Assembly (NCBI GenBank): GCA_963576475.1
Contig: OY754978.1
Coordinates: 15,657,718-15,721,717, forward strand
Direction: 5' to 3'
DNA from: Molanna angustata
Taxonomy: Eukaryota; Arthropoda; Insecta; Trichoptera; Molannidae
Length of the DNA stretch: 64,000 bases
Shown here: one piece after another, positions 1-10,204 of the stretch
How the letters are laid out: every line of letters starts with the position of its first letter
How positions within the stretch are numbered: the stretch's first letter is position 1
The notes under the pieces: model-generated
Seen by the model: the letters and a program-made list of their open reading frames with translations, nothing else
Databases searched by the model: none
Told to the model about the DNA's origin: nothing
Program-made: the position numbers and the translations under genes

Positions 1-599
1 TTTTGTCTCATGGATGATGCAATGTAGACCGATCCTACAGAGAAATGACTTTTGAGATAGTTACTTGATAGTTAGTGATACTTAAAATCAAGGGAGATAC
101 AACATGAGGGTGAGAAGGCGTATAATATATATTCGTATGGTGAGTCAGGCGCATTCTGGCTACGGTCATCAGGATGTTTAGATCCTCCATCACTCCATCG
201 AATCTAAGGGAAGGGCAAACAGTTACATTGTGGTCTAGGGTTTGGACCAGGTCGCCACACTAACAACTAGGGTCAGTGATGTAGCCTCATTTGTGGCGCT
301 CAGCTACATTTCTGCTGCAACCTGTCCTCATTCGGTTCAATGAGGTAGGAAATTTATCAACCTACACGTGGTCGACCCCGTGTAACGCTAAGTGAAAAAC
401 ATTTGTTGCTGCTACGCAGTAATGGAACCAATCTCATTTCACTTGTTGTATGGGACATCACATCATTAGAGGTCACACAATACAAAGTTTAGACACAAAT
501 AGCAGGAATTAGCACAAGTATTAGGCTTGCTTGTCGAAGTTAAAAGTCAATATTCAAGATGTATTCTGTCGCTGAGTAATTCAGCAAGACGAAGTTCTT
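1..599. other. Unassigned sequence
   Basis: No open frame, tRNA-like fold or match to the repeat families found elsewhere in the window is visible. The G+C content looks a little higher than in the following AT-rich stretch, so this could be old transposon-derived sequence, but nothing specific supports that. Confidence 0.3.
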
Positions 600-955
600 G
601 AAATCTTTCGCGTACGCCCTGAGGTCACAATGTGCTATATGGTCTGTCTCCCCACCCCACAGTCTCATCTAGGGGAGTCCAACCAGCGTCATTTGCGGAA
701 AAACTTGGCACATCTTCCGTGTCTTGTTCGGATTCTGTTTAATGCTGTCCAAACTTTAAGTGGATGATAAGGCGGCTTTGTTGATATACAGATCAGACCG
801 CGGTTTCCGCGGTCTAAGGCTTTCTCCCGTCTGACTCTCAATATCTCTATGGTGTTAAAATTACTGCCCATAGGTCTTAGAGTCATGTAGGTTTTTGGCT
901 GGGATAGCGGGGGATTTCTTGATCTGAGCTCTAAGAAGTATTCCAAGTCTGTGCC
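600..955 (-). pseudogene. Degenerate LINE C-terminal fragment
   Basis: An 85-residue open stretch on the minus strand contains ALNRIRTRHGRC, which resembles the conserved region following the reverse transcriptase in many arthropod non-LTR elements; compare TLNRLRVGVTRC in the intact LINE at 6786-9818. Downstream on the same strand, other frames give DCG and HIVT-like pieces of the C-terminal CCHC motif separated by stops. The copy is frameshifted and dead. The family match is from recognition only, and the clade is not assigned. Confidence 0.55.
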
Positions 956-2623
956 ACTCGGCAGCTCGGGTAACCAACCTCAGTGATAAATTGGGACAGT
1001 GCCAAGAATAAGAAGAAGAAACGAAGCGGTTTGTCTCAATAAATGTTTATATTCTGATAATTATTATTAAATAAATGTACATATTGATAACTGTTGATAC
1101 CATAATATTTTATTGAAACAGTTACGATACATATTTATGTTATGATGATATCTACATCGAGTAAATATTTAATCGTGGTAAAACAACATAATGTTTCACT
1201 GTTAGTGTAAATAATTAATTCTGCTTTTGCAAATAATACATTTCTACGACTTTGCAAAATTAAACAGGTATAATATCTCAGGGGAAATAATTTATCATAA
1301 CTTAGAGATGGGATTCATATTATATTTGTGTCAAATTGAGAAAAGGTTTCTCTCATTCAGAATTTTATACGAAAAGTTTTGTAGAGGTAAATTCAGACAT
1401 AAATATATTATAAACAATATGGGATATAACAAACGTATAATCGTTGTATCATGTATAGGTACATGCCTTAGACAAAACTAATAAACTTGTATTTATGGAG
1501 GATTGTTTGATATATGTATATCTATACTATTTGATACCAATAGGTGTATTAAATAAGTATCATCCTATAATTTGTCAGCTCAGATATATCTATATTTCAA
1601 ATCATAAGCTGGAAAACAAAAGCTATGGAAAGTCAGGAATGGAAGAGTCTTTTAGATTCACTTGAGGTCCATCTAGTATTGTCGAGCTTATGATGAATGG
1701 ATGGACCCAAAGATAAAAGGCTGACCCTCCTTTTCCGTATTAAATCGTACAAATCACCTTGAATTGAATTACATCTTGAATTGCTTACTTGATATATTGA
1801 CAAAAAAACAGCTTATCAAAAATCAATACACCCGGAACATAACACCGGCCCTCACAGTGTTTTTTTAAATATCATATTAAGGTTAAAGAACACATAATTT
1901 ATATTCATTTTAAATGTATAATATAAATAAGACCAATAAAAATTTTACACCGTCGAATTATCTTCTATCTTCTTCTATATCATAGAATTATAATGTACAG
2001 AAGCCGCGTCTAGTACGAATTTCGAATTCAAATGTATGCCAAGTTTTTTTTACATGTGTGTGTGAGGCGGTAGATCGGTTGGTCTTCGTTTTATGTAGGT
2101 GTGCGTGTCGGTAGGTGTACGTATACTAGAAATTCGTCTGTTTCCTCGTAGTTTTAGTTGGCATACATTCAATGCGCTGACTAGGTATCTGTATCATATA
2201 TAATCTAAGTTCTATATATCAATACGTGAAGCGAAAACGTTAAGTACAATTTCCGGATTAATGGGCGCACGGAGGAGTTTGAGATTTGGCATACTTAAAG
2301 TTTATATGGAAGAGGACTGCAGAAAAATAATATTAATACACAATATGCGTTATAAATAAATTAAATCAAGTAAAAAATATTTCACATCAAACTATTTATT
2401 GTGTACCATAGAACGGTGAAGAGAGGGAAAACGTAATTTTAATATATCCGCGTAGTATGAGAAATATTCCGATAACCGAGGTAGGTAGGTAGGAAATATT
2501 CATTTTTTTTATTTCGTGTTCTGTGGTCATATTTAAATGTCATTGTAGTATTTACGGCGCATGCGCAGTTGTTTAAATTCAAACATAAGAACATTTTAAA
2601 GGAAAATACATATTTGTATACCT
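956..2623. other. AT-rich stretch without identifiable genes
   Basis: The longest open frame (1227-1481, +) encodes 84 residues with AT-driven composition and no recognisable domain. No RNA gene, terminal inverted repeat or target duplication is evident. Short GT-rich runs near 2055-2120 are too degenerate to call a microsatellite. Confidence 0.4.
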
Positions 2624-4500
2624 ACCTACTGTTCTTCCCCCACCACCACCCGTTCTGCTTATGGGGACTAAAAACGGCCCCTTGCAAAACTCTGAAAGAA
2701 CACATAAGAACGTAAGAAGAGTCCGGAGAACTCTTAAACCTTGCAGACACTGCACTTAGAGTACCAAAGAGAGCAGATTATAAGGGAGCAGTAGGTCCGT
2801 TGTGCACTGAAAGTGAAGATATTAGTTCACCGTATTTTTGACAAAAAGTCTTGAATGCTCTGAAGTTGCTCTTCGTGGTTACAAGGTCCGCATGTCCAAT
2901 GGGGCCAAAGGAATTCCCTCGAACATCGTTGTAGAGTTCTCGTCGGAATGTTGACACGGAGAAGTTAGTGCATTCCCATAGGATATGCTCAGAAGTCTGA
3001 TCAGAGTTACCACAAAGCTGACATGAGGAGGAATCGGATAAGTGAAAACGAAAAAGGTAACTTTTGAAACTGCCGTGTCCAGTTAGGAATTGCGTTGTCC
3101 AATAATCAGGAATAATCCAAGATGATGAAATACGGGTCCTCACATCAGGAAGAAATAAGAATGTCAGTCTGCCCACGGAAGAAGACGACCAGCGATTTTG
3201 CCAAGCGTCTAGAAGTGAATTTTGAGTTAAGTTTTCAATCACTCCACGAAAGGTGGGTAAATTCACGGGTGTGAGAGATACTCCACCCAAAATTGAGCTT
3301 CGACCCCTATACAGGTTGTATATTGAAGCTCGTCGTTGTGTTTCTAGATCAAGAGGAGCCACACCTGTAAGAATAGGAAGTGTGTCAGTTGCGCAGGTTC
3401 TGTAAGCCTTAGCTAAAGCCAGAAGGGCGAAGCGCTGTCCAGAAAGCAGCAGACGTCTGATGTTTTGGGTTTCACAACGGTGAGCCCAACAAGGGGCGGC
3501 GTAACACATAATCCCCAGGAAGGTAGCATTGTAAAACAGTTTTGCTACTGGATATTTAAGGCCCCAACCAACTCGAGCTAGGCGTGAAATCTTTTGGAAG
3601 GCTGCTTTAGCATTATCGGATATAGCACGAACATGGTATTGAAAGGTTAAGCCTCTATCGAGTGTAACACCTAACACTCTAACTCTGTCCTTAAATATTA
3701 CACGCGTATTTAGAAATTTTATGAAAGGAGGACTTTTCATTATGCCTTTTAACACTAAACCATAAGTTTTTTTGGGTGCGAAATTGAGTCTGTGGCTTAC
3801 ACCCCAGTCTGCAACAGTAGAGAGTATCTGAGTGGCTGAACGCTCAATAAGTGCTCGTGAGTCACCTCGAATAAGGATTGTGGCATCGTCGGCATATGCC
3901 AAAATGCTGCAGCCCGTAGGAGTTGAAAGTGAGAGAAGGTCGTCAAACAAAATGTTCCATAATAGTGGACCCAGAACAGAACCCCGAGGGCACCCGATGC
4001 TGATAGATCGCCTGTGCAATACTCGTCCCCCGGGCATGGCCACATGCCTGTTGGTAAAATAACTCTTCACAATTTTGTATATATTACAGGGAACCTTTCG
4101 GTCTCTGAGTTTTTTGAGGATTAAAGGCCACCAGGCATTGTCAAATGCTCCCGCAATATCAAGGGATATTGATATCACATATTTACCGTCTGTAGTGTTG
4201 ACAAAATCTGAAATAGCCATCAACCGTTTTCCATCAACTGATTTCCCAGCGCGGAAACCGAACTGACGATCGGACAGAGGGTGCGTACTAGAAAGATGAA
4301 CTTCTAAGCGTCGACAAATAAGTTTTTCTAAGACCTTACCCAATATAGGTAATAAAGTAATAGGTCTATAAGATTTTGGGTCAGAAGGATCTAGATCGCT
4401 ACGCTTGGGAATAACTGTCATCAATCCAGTTTTCCAACAATCCGGAAAGTACCTACTGTGAAACAATATAAATGGTAGGTACTTACACAATATTTTCATT
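2624..4500 (-). mobile_element. R1-like non-LTR retrotransposon, 5'-truncated
   Basis: Minus-strand LINE copy holding the reverse transcriptase and C-terminal region plus about 150 bp of 3' untranslated sequence. The 3' segment recurs at 43133-43262 and 49797-50172, which fixes the 3' boundary near 2624-2640. The 5' end is abrupt: a TAA lies immediately upstream of the ORF's ATG at 4499, where element-like coding sequence should continue, as expected of incomplete target-primed reverse transcription. No target duplication was identified. Confidence 0.85.
2778..4499 (-). CDS. Reverse transcriptase remnant of R1-like LINE (573 aa)
   Basis: Open for 573 residues, covering the reverse transcriptase from just before its first conserved block to the C-terminus. 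Visible motifs in order: PKSYRPITLLP, the GFRAGKS block, motif A SLDIAGAFDNAWW with its catalytic Asp, GCPRGSVLGPLLWN (most family members have Gln where this has Arg), and AYADD with the two catalytic Asp. Near the C-terminus CQLCGNSDQTSEHILWEC matches a C-x2-C-x8-H-x4-C zinc knuckle typical of the R1 group. The endonuclease domain and ORF1 are missing, so the protein cannot support full retrotransposition. The ATG at 4499 is fortuitous, created at the truncation point. Clade assignment rests on motif style. Confidence 0.85.
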   Translation of the reverse strand: MKILCKYLPFILFHSRYFPDCWKTGLMTVIPKRSDLDPSDPKSYRPITLLPILGKVLEKLICRRLEVHLSSTHPLSDRQFGFRAGKSVDGKRLMAISDFVNTTDGKYVISISLDIAGAFDNAWWPLILKKLRDRKVPCNIYKIVKSYFTNRHVAMPGGRVLHRRSISIGCPRGSVLGPLLWNILFDDLLSLSTPTGCSILAYADDATILIRGDSRALIERSATQILSTVADWGVSHRLNFAPKKTYGLVLKGIMKSPPFIKFLNTRVIFKDRVRVLGVTLDRGLTFQYHVRAISDNAKAAFQKISRLARVGWGLKYPVAKLFYNATFLGIMCYAAPCWAHRCETQNIRRLLLSGQRFALLALAKAYRTCATDTLPILTGVAPLDLETQRRASIYNLYRGRSSILGGVSLTPVNLPTFRGVIENLTQNSLLDAWQNRWSSSSVGRLTFLFLPDVRTRISSSWIIPDYWTTQFLTGHGSFKSYLFRFHLSDSSSCQLCGNSDQTSEHILWECTNFSVSTFRRELYNDVRGNSFGPIGHADLVTTKSNFRAFKTFCQKYGELISSLSVHNGPTAPL

Positions 4501-4559
4501 TACAAAATTGACTTGCAATACATGAAAGAGAATGAAGCAGGAAACTTTGTTCCTTGATG

Positions 4560-5330
4560 AAAACATGATATCTATATTATAAATTTGAATGTTTGTATGT
4601 ACCTATGTACCCATATATGCATGTGTTGAATGCGCTCCTAAACCGTTCATCCGATTGCTATGAAACTTTGGTGAATTGTCGAGAGTATACCAGGAATGGT
4701 TTCTAGATTAAAAAGAATTTCTTCTTCTTCTTCTTCATCGAATATTAAGTTATTTTACCTATTAAGGTGGACTATCCTGGAAACCGTTCATCCGATTGCA
4801 GTGAAACTTTTGTGAATTGTTGTGCGTATGCCCAGGATGGTTTCTGGATTAAAATATTTTTCTTCTTCTTCTTCTCCATTTTACCTATGAAGGTGGACTA
4901 TCCTGGAAGAAGGTTCAATTTTCCTTCCATCTCGCCGCAGGTTTCTGGATTTAATCTTTTATCTTCTTCTTCGTTATATTTTCTTAACTTATTGAAGGGA
5001 CGGGAGGTACTGAAGGGACGGGAGGTACCTACTGAAGGACCATATTTAATTATACAAGCAATACGAAGTTTGCCGGGGTTCACTATCTACATTAAATTAT
5101 AAATTTCATAGGAATTGCAGAGAATTAAAGCAAATAACACGCAATAATTAAATATATTTGTAAGCACACGCTCGCAGGTGCCGTAATAGAACAAAATTTA
5201 AAAAAATATAGGTGTACGCAATGGCCAGACAAAAAAACTGCATTTAAATTCAAAATTTAATAGTATTAATTCCAAATATTCTTTTTAATGAATTACGGTC
5301 AAATTTTGACCACTGGGCGAACACTAGTTT
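4560..5330. repeat. Interspersed repeat with internal duplication
   Basis: Two copies of a roughly 130-bp block (about 4640-4760 and 4780-4910) share the phrase ACCGTTCATCCGATTGC followed by TGAAACTTT, then a (TTC)n tract and AGGTGGACTATCCTGG. The end at about 5310-5330 (GGGCGAACACTAGTTT) resembles the edge of a widespread insect repeat class. A related phrase (GTTTCATCAAAATCGGTTTA) occurs at 53240-53275. It has no coding capacity. The superfamily is not determined; the 111-residue frame through it is driven by the repeat. Confidence 0.55.
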
Positions 5331-5776
5331 TTATAATTTCGTTAAAAAAAGTAGGTACCTATCAAGCTAAATCATCAAAAACCCTATCTACATATAAAAA
5401 ATAACAAACAAACAAAACATGCAAACAAAATGAAAACAAAAGTTAGAAAAGAAAAGAATCATTATTAAAAACTAAAAAACTATAAAAAGATAGTAAATAA
5501 AAAAAATAAACATAATCAATTTGTTTTGTTTTATTATTTAACAATTAACCAATGAAAAATCTCAGTGCTATTATTGATTGTACATAGTTCATTACATTTG
5601 GATCATTTTTCTGAAACACTCTTCACAGTTTTTTTTAATTATTCATTCGTAGAAATAACGGATTTTCAACGACGGAGTTTGGAATATAATGTGGGAATCA
5701 TAATATTAAACATAAGTTCATGCCTATCCACTGGGTGTGTTGAGTTCATTCACAAAGTATATGTAACTATGTTGAT

Positions 5777-6165
5777 AGCAATATAACCATATGTTATATA
5801 TCTACAGCAATATAACCATATGTTATATATCTACAGCAATATAACCATATGTTATATATCTACAGCAATATAACCATATGTTATATATCTACAGCAATAT
5901 AACCATATGTTATATATCTACAGCAATATAACCATATGTTATATATCTACAGCAATATAACCATATGTTATATATCTACAGCAATATAACCATATGTTAT
6001 ATATCTACAGCAATATAACCATACGTTATATATCTACAGCAATATAACCATATGTTATATATCTACAGCAATATAACCATATGTTATATATCTACAGCAA
6101 TATAACCATATGTTATATATCTACAGCAATATAACCATATGTTATATATCTACAGCATTATAAAC
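5777..6165. repeat. 29-bp minisatellite, 13 full copies plus one degenerate
   Basis: The unit reads GCAATATAACCATATGTTAT followed by ATATCTACA and repeats at exactly 29-bp steps from 5778. The copies are almost identical; one differs (CCATACGTT near 6020) and the fourteenth degrades after 6155. Each unit contains a near-palindrome around the NdeI-like CATATG (ATAACCATATGTTAT). The uniformity points to recent expansion or homogenisation. Confidence 0.95.
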
Positions 6166-6509
6166 ATATGGAATTATATGTGCAAACAGAAGAACATCAT
6201 ATGTAAATAAAAGTTTTTTATCCTCGTATCCTGGCTACGGTTTTTGATGAGCGTGTATCTTAAAAATACTTGAAGCGATGATTCAAGAGATATTTCAAAA
6301 TCTGTAGGTATTGAGTAAGTGTGAGATACGTGAAAGTGCAGTATGGTTGACTGAATGATGTATTCATAGAAGGCGCGTAGTGTGCGCGCGGTCTTTTGAT
6401 ATTGTCTAGTTTACGAGTGACTACCTAGTTGTTTTGTATATAGCCGTCATATTTGTATATTGTATTGTACTCATACTATATTGTGAATATTTTCATTATT
6501 GAAAAACAC

Positions 6510-6741
6510 CAGATTTATTTATTTATTTATTTATTTAAACACTTTATTGTACATTACTTAATAGCTAGTACAAATGGCGGACTTATTGCCTAATGGCAAT
6601 TTCTTCCAGACAACCATCTGTGACAGTTATGAGACAAAATGGTACATGTACTAAAAAGAAAATATATATAATACCATAAACATATTACATTTAAACACAA
6701 TAAAGTAAGAAGAATATAAATATGTACATCAATGAAAATTA
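6510..6741 (-). mobile_element. Older LINE 3' end, part 1 (interrupted)
   Basis: On the minus strand this is a LINE 3' untranslated end: the stem-loop phrase GAAATTGCCATTAGGCAATA, then AGTCCGCC, ending in an (AAAT)n tail at 6510-6535. The same sequence continues at 9913-10140 and is uninterrupted at 21896-22340, which proves that the LINE at 6753-9901 inserted into it. Confidence 0.85.
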
Positions 6742-6752
6742 AACAAATCATA
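6742..6752. repeat. Target site duplication, left
   Basis: AACAAATCATA here is repeated at 9902-9912 on the other side of the LINE. The uninterrupted older element at 22100-22115 confirms that the site existed as one copy before insertion. Confidence 0.9.
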
Positions 6753-6785
6753 CTTACTTACTTACTTAACGTGTCCGGGTAAACA

Positions 6786-9700
6786 TTAGGCCTTTCCATT
6801 CCAATACGTTGCAACAGCAATTGCTGCGTCATTTGCCACAGCCAAGTCTTCTTCGCTACATCCCTGTTCCATGTTTCGGCAGACAAGAAGATGCTTATCA
6901 TCTTGGACCTCCCCGCAATCGCAAGATACATCTTCCTGTCCTATTCCCCACCTGTACAGGTTCTTTTTGCACCTTGTGACACCTACACGGAGTCTATTCA
7001 ATGTCTTCCATGTACGGTAGGATAGATGGTTTCCCGGCCCCAAAACCTCCGACAGCTCGTTTCGACTTCCACTGCATTGATCAATCCAGCGATCTTGTCT
7101 TGCCCTTTCTGGCGGTACTTGAAGGGGGGATGTAGTGGTCAAAAAACTTTTCCTAGATTTTAATCTCGCCATCGGAGGCAAGTGACCAAATAAAGAGTGT
7201 CTTGGGTCCGTTTCCTGCTTCTTTCTTTCCGAGTCTGCGGCTACCTTTCTTCTGACATTTGGAGGGGCAATACCTATTATCGGATATATCTCACTTACTC
7301 TGGTTGGCTGCAAGCAGCCAGATATTATCCGTGCTGTTTCATTTAATGCCACATCTACATGTTTTGCATGTGGTGCAGAAAACCATACAGGTGCTGCATA
7401 CTCAGCGGCAGAAAAACATAGTCCCAGAGCTGAAGTTCTTAGAGTGGATGGCCCAGCTCCCCAGGTCGAACCCGTTAATTTCCTTATTATGTTGTTTCTG
7501 CTGCATACTTTATTCTTGGTATTTATGCAGTGTTCCTTAAATGACAATGTACGGTCAAGTGTTACACCCAGGTATTTAGGAGCAGAACAATGTGTCAGCA
7601 GTTCATCTCTCCATGTAACGTACAACCTTCTGGAAGCATCTCTGTTGCGCAGATGGAAAGCGCATAATTGAGTTTTGGATGGGTTCGGTTTAAGGTAGTT
7701 CTCATCATAATACTTTGCTAGATGTTCGAGAGCAACGGTGAGCTTTTCTTCCACTTCTTCGAAGGTAGATCCTTGGGCGGTGATCGCTGTATCATCGGCG
7801 TAAATGAACTGTCGCGTGTGCGGTGTCCTCGGCTGGTCATTAGTGTAAATGTTGTACAAAATTGGAGACAACACGCTGCCCTGCGGCAGGCCATTTCTCT
7901 GGTTTCTCCAGCGGCTATTCTTGTTTCGTAAGGTGACAAAAAATCTTCGATTGTTTAGCATCAGATTGATAAAAGAAGTTAGTTTCTGATCTTTTGTAAA
8001 ATTTAAGATTTTTTTCATTAGCGTTTTGTGGTTCACCGTGTCATAAGCAGCTGTTAGATCTATGAAGGCCGCACCAGTTACAAGTTTAGACTCAAAACCA
8101 TCCTCTATGTATTGCGTCAGGTTCAGTATCTGTCCACAGCACGATTTTCCTGGTCTGAAACCAGCCTGCTCTCTGATCAAATTTTTGTCTACAAATTGGG
8201 AGATTCTCTCGAGGATTATTCTTTCCAATACTTTGTATAGGTGGCACAAAAGTGATATCGGTCTGTAGCTTTTTGGGTCAGTTGAATCCTTTCCCGGCTT
8301 CAGAATAGCTGCAACTTTGGCCTTAAGCCAGACTTTTGGAAGTTTCATTTTTTCAACACAAGAATTCATCAGTTTGCACAGCCAATTAAGTGTCTTTGGG
8401 CCAAATTTCTTTATTTGCTCCACTCTTAAGTCATCCAAACCCGCCGCTCTGTTGTTTTTAAGAGTATCAATAGCTGTATTAAGTTCAGTTATACTAAATG
8501 GTTCACGTAGGAAGGTGTTTTCATTGTCATGGAATAGACCTAACGGTTTTGGGTTGTTTAGTTTTATTCTTTTCATTTTGCCATTTGTAATGAGTTGATG
8601 TGCAACCTGGTTTGGAGTAACTGGTGTAGGGCCTTGAGGTGGGGCTGTGGGATCATTGCTTAGATTCTTTAATACCTTCCAAGCTCGTCTACTATTTTGT
8701 TTCATATCCATATCCTCCATCATTTTACACCATTTCTCCCTTCTGCTTGTTGCGATTGTATCCATTAGCTGTTCACCCATCTGTAAGGTATCCTCTGAAA
8801 AAGGGTCAGTCTCATAGAGATACTTGTACTCAGACAGGAGCTCTTTACTATTTTCAGTAAGGCCTGGGATGTATTGCGTTCGGCATCCTCTTGGTATGTT
8901 TTTCCTTGATATTTTTTGTACAATCTTGATGAAATTATCATACTCTTCGGGAACTGGATGTATATTATCTATAAATTCGTCTATATCGTTCGCAAATTTA
9001 ACCCAGTTTGCCTTTTTGAAATTAAACTGTCTTTTGAATGGCACAGTAGCAGGTTTGATTACTGGTGCAATTGAACATGATATTGGTCTATGTTGGGTTT
9101 TTGGAATAGGATTTTCAACTGTTTTTATTGACAGATTTACAATTTTATCGCTGACGAAAATATTGTCAGGGTTATAGCCTTTCCTCCATCGTGCACTATT
9201 GAAAGAGGGTGGTAATTTAGGGTCATGGATTAAGCGGAGCTCATTATTTTCGGCCCATCCCTCGAGTGCGATGCCATTATTGTCAGTTTCCCTATATCCC
9301 CATGCAGTGTTATGACAGTTAAAATCACCCATTATTATTTTAACTTTTGATGTATTAAAGTTATCTGTAGGATTAAAATTAAAATCTACATTTGGTGGTT
9401 TATAGACGGATACAATAAGGCAGTTAGAAAGTTCTACAGAGAGAATTTCAATATTGTCTATGTCTGTCATTCCAACAGACACAGTATCCAGGTTTTCTTT
9501 AATGAATATTGCACTTCCATATTTATTGTGTGGTCTCTCAACTATTAACCTCATGCCTTGTATCCTTGGTCTGTCATTCATTGTTCCTCTGTGTGTCTCC
9601 TGCATCAGAAGAACATCACAGTCTAATTCAGAAAGAAGCTCCTCCTTATCTACGCTGAGGCCCTCAATATTTATCGAGGTTGTCTTGATATTGCGTCCAA

Positions 9701-9818
9701 GGGACTTGTCAAATGGTCCTGAAAAGGACCTTTTATAATTTTGGCCTTTGTTTTCCGGTAATGAAAGGATTGGCCGACTTTTGGTCGTTTCCAGGGGGCG
9801 CCAGATTGCTTTGTTCAT
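6786..9818 (-). CDS. Endonuclease/reverse transcriptase ORF2 of LINE (1010 aa)
   Basis: Intact ORF encoding an apurinic-type endonuclease and a reverse transcriptase for target-primed retrotransposition. Endonuclease, about residues 45-250: INIEGL (49), QETHRG (73), GDFNCHNTAWG (164) and TQHRPI (241), which replaces the usual SDH motif. Reverse transcriptase, about 450-760: PKSYRPISLL (515), GFRPGKS (553), FIDLTAAYDTV (585), NGLPQGSVLSPILYN (642) and YADD (673). A C-terminal CDCGEVQDDKHLLVC (966-980) resembles a zinc knuckle. The start is the first ATG after an in-frame TAA, and ATGA overlaps the presumed ORF1 stop. Length matches a complete ORF2. It belongs to the broad Jockey/CR1/RTE group; the exact clade is not assigned. 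Confidence 0.92.
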   Translation of the reverse strand: MNKAIWRPLETTKSRPILSLPENKGQNYKRSFSGPFDKSLGRNIKTTSINIEGLSVDKEELLSELDCDVLLMQETHRGTMNDRPRIQGMRLIVERPHNKYGSAIFIKENLDTVSVGMTDIDNIEILSVELSNCLIVSVYKPPNVDFNFNPTDNFNTSKVKIIMGDFNCHNTAWGYRETDNNGIALEGWAENNELRLIHDPKLPPSFNSARWRKGYNPDNIFVSDKIVNLSIKTVENPIPKTQHRPISCSIAPVIKPATVPFKRQFNFKKANWVKFANDIDEFIDNIHPVPEEYDNFIKIVQKISRKNIPRGCRTQYIPGLTENSKELLSEYKYLYETDPFSEDTLQMGEQLMDTIATSRREKWCKMMEDMDMKQNSRRAWKVLKNLSNDPTAPPQGPTPVTPNQVAHQLITNGKMKRIKLNNPKPLGLFHDNENTFLREPFSITELNTAIDTLKNNRAAGLDDLRVEQIKKFGPKTLNWLCKLMNSCVEKMKLPKVWLKAKVAAILKPGKDSTDPKSYRPISLLCHLYKVLERIILERISQFVDKNLIREQAGFRPGKSCCGQILNLTQYIEDGFESKLVTGAAFIDLTAAYDTVNHKTLMKKILNFTKDQKLTSFINLMLNNRRFFVTLRNKNSRWRNQRNGLPQGSVLSPILYNIYTNDQPRTPHTRQFIYADDTAITAQGSTFEEVEEKLTVALEHLAKYYDENYLKPNPSKTQLCAFHLRNRDASRRLYVTWRDELLTHCSAPKYLGVTLDRTLSFKEHCINTKNKVCSRNNIIRKLTGSTWGAGPSTLRTSALGLCFSAAEYAAPVWFSAPHAKHVDVALNETARIISGCLQPTRVSEIYPIIGIAPPNVRRKVAADSERKKQETDPRHSLFGHLPPMARLKSRKSFLTTTSPLQVPPERARQDRWIDQCSGSRNELSEVLGPGNHLSYRTWKTLNRLRVGVTRCKKNLYRWGIGQEDVSCDCGEVQDDKHLLVCRNMEQGCSEEDLAVANDAAIAVATYWNGKA

Positions 9819-9900
9819 TTTACTTTTTTCTTTTTGATCTCTAAGCCAGGTGTTCTTTCCTTAATTTGCAATCCATCGTGGAGGCTCCTTTCTTGCCCCC
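9815..9900 (-). pseudogene. Probable ORF1 tail of the LINE
   Basis: A second minus-strand frame opens at the element's 5' edge and runs about 27 codons (ending TPGLEIKKKKVK) to a TGA that overlaps the ORF2 ATG as ATGA. Such coupling is common between ORF1 and ORF2 of LINEs. The fragment is too short to identify by sequence, so the call rests on position and overlap. Confidence 0.45.
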
Positions 9901-9901
9901 C

Positions 9902-9912
9902 AACAAATCATA
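9902..9912. repeat. Target site duplication, right
   Basis: AACAAATCATA, identical to 6742-6752. Confidence 0.9.
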
Positions 9913-10140
9913 GATAAGACCTGTTACAACACTATGGGAGGGAAGGGAAAAAAAAGGAGAGGAGATATGACTAACTACAAGAATAGGGAAATAAATGGGA
10001 AGTATGTAGGTTAAGAAATGGAAAGTATGAGCGCGCGTTTTAATCTAGTTTTGAAGGTACCTAACGTTGGTGCAGTTCTAATGTCAAGGGCCAAGTTGTT
10101 CCATAACCGGGCAGCATGGTTGTTGTTCCAAGGCCAAGTT
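9913..10140 (-). mobile_element. Older LINE 3' end, part 2
   Basis: Continuation of 6510-6741 beyond the inserted LINE. It aligns with 22115-22325 (shared phrases AACACTATGGGAGGGAAGGG and AAGTTGTTCCATAACCGGG). At its end, CCAAGTTGTTCCATAACCGG is duplicated (about 10093 and 10133) next to the hairpin at 10153. Confidence 0.8.
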
Positions 10141-10152
10141 GTTCCATAACCG

Positions 10153-10204
10153 GTCTCCTTATTCAGAATAATAGATTATAGTCTATTATTCTGAATAAGG
10201 AGAC
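10153..10204. repeat. Perfect 23-bp inverted repeat with 6-nt loop
   Basis: Left arm 10153-10175 begins GTCTCCTTATTCAGAATAAT; right arm 10182-10204 is its exact reverse complement; the loop is TTATAG. It sits at the edge of the older LINE, where the copy at 22330 continues without it, so it is an insertion or a template-switch product. Confidence 0.9.

Larger units (their letters stand above)
6753..9901 (-). mobile_element. LINE with intact ORF2 and 11-bp target duplication
   Basis: A 3.15-kb minus-strand non-LTR retrotransposon. Its 3' end, at low coordinates, is a short (TAAG)n tail directly against the target duplication. It carries a full-length endonuclease/reverse transcriptase ORF and, 5' of it, what looks like the last codons of ORF1, so truncation fell inside ORF1. 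The intact ORF and perfect duplication make it one of the younger insertions in the window. Confidence 0.9.

Noticed and set aside
5777..6165. CRISPR array
   Set aside because: The 29-bp units are contiguous with no spacers, and the sequence is from an animal genome.
6786..9818. Several plus-strand frames opposite the LINE ORF (for example 7259-7540, 8824-9177)
   Set aside because: They are antisense shadows of an intact, motif-containing reverse transcriptase ORF.
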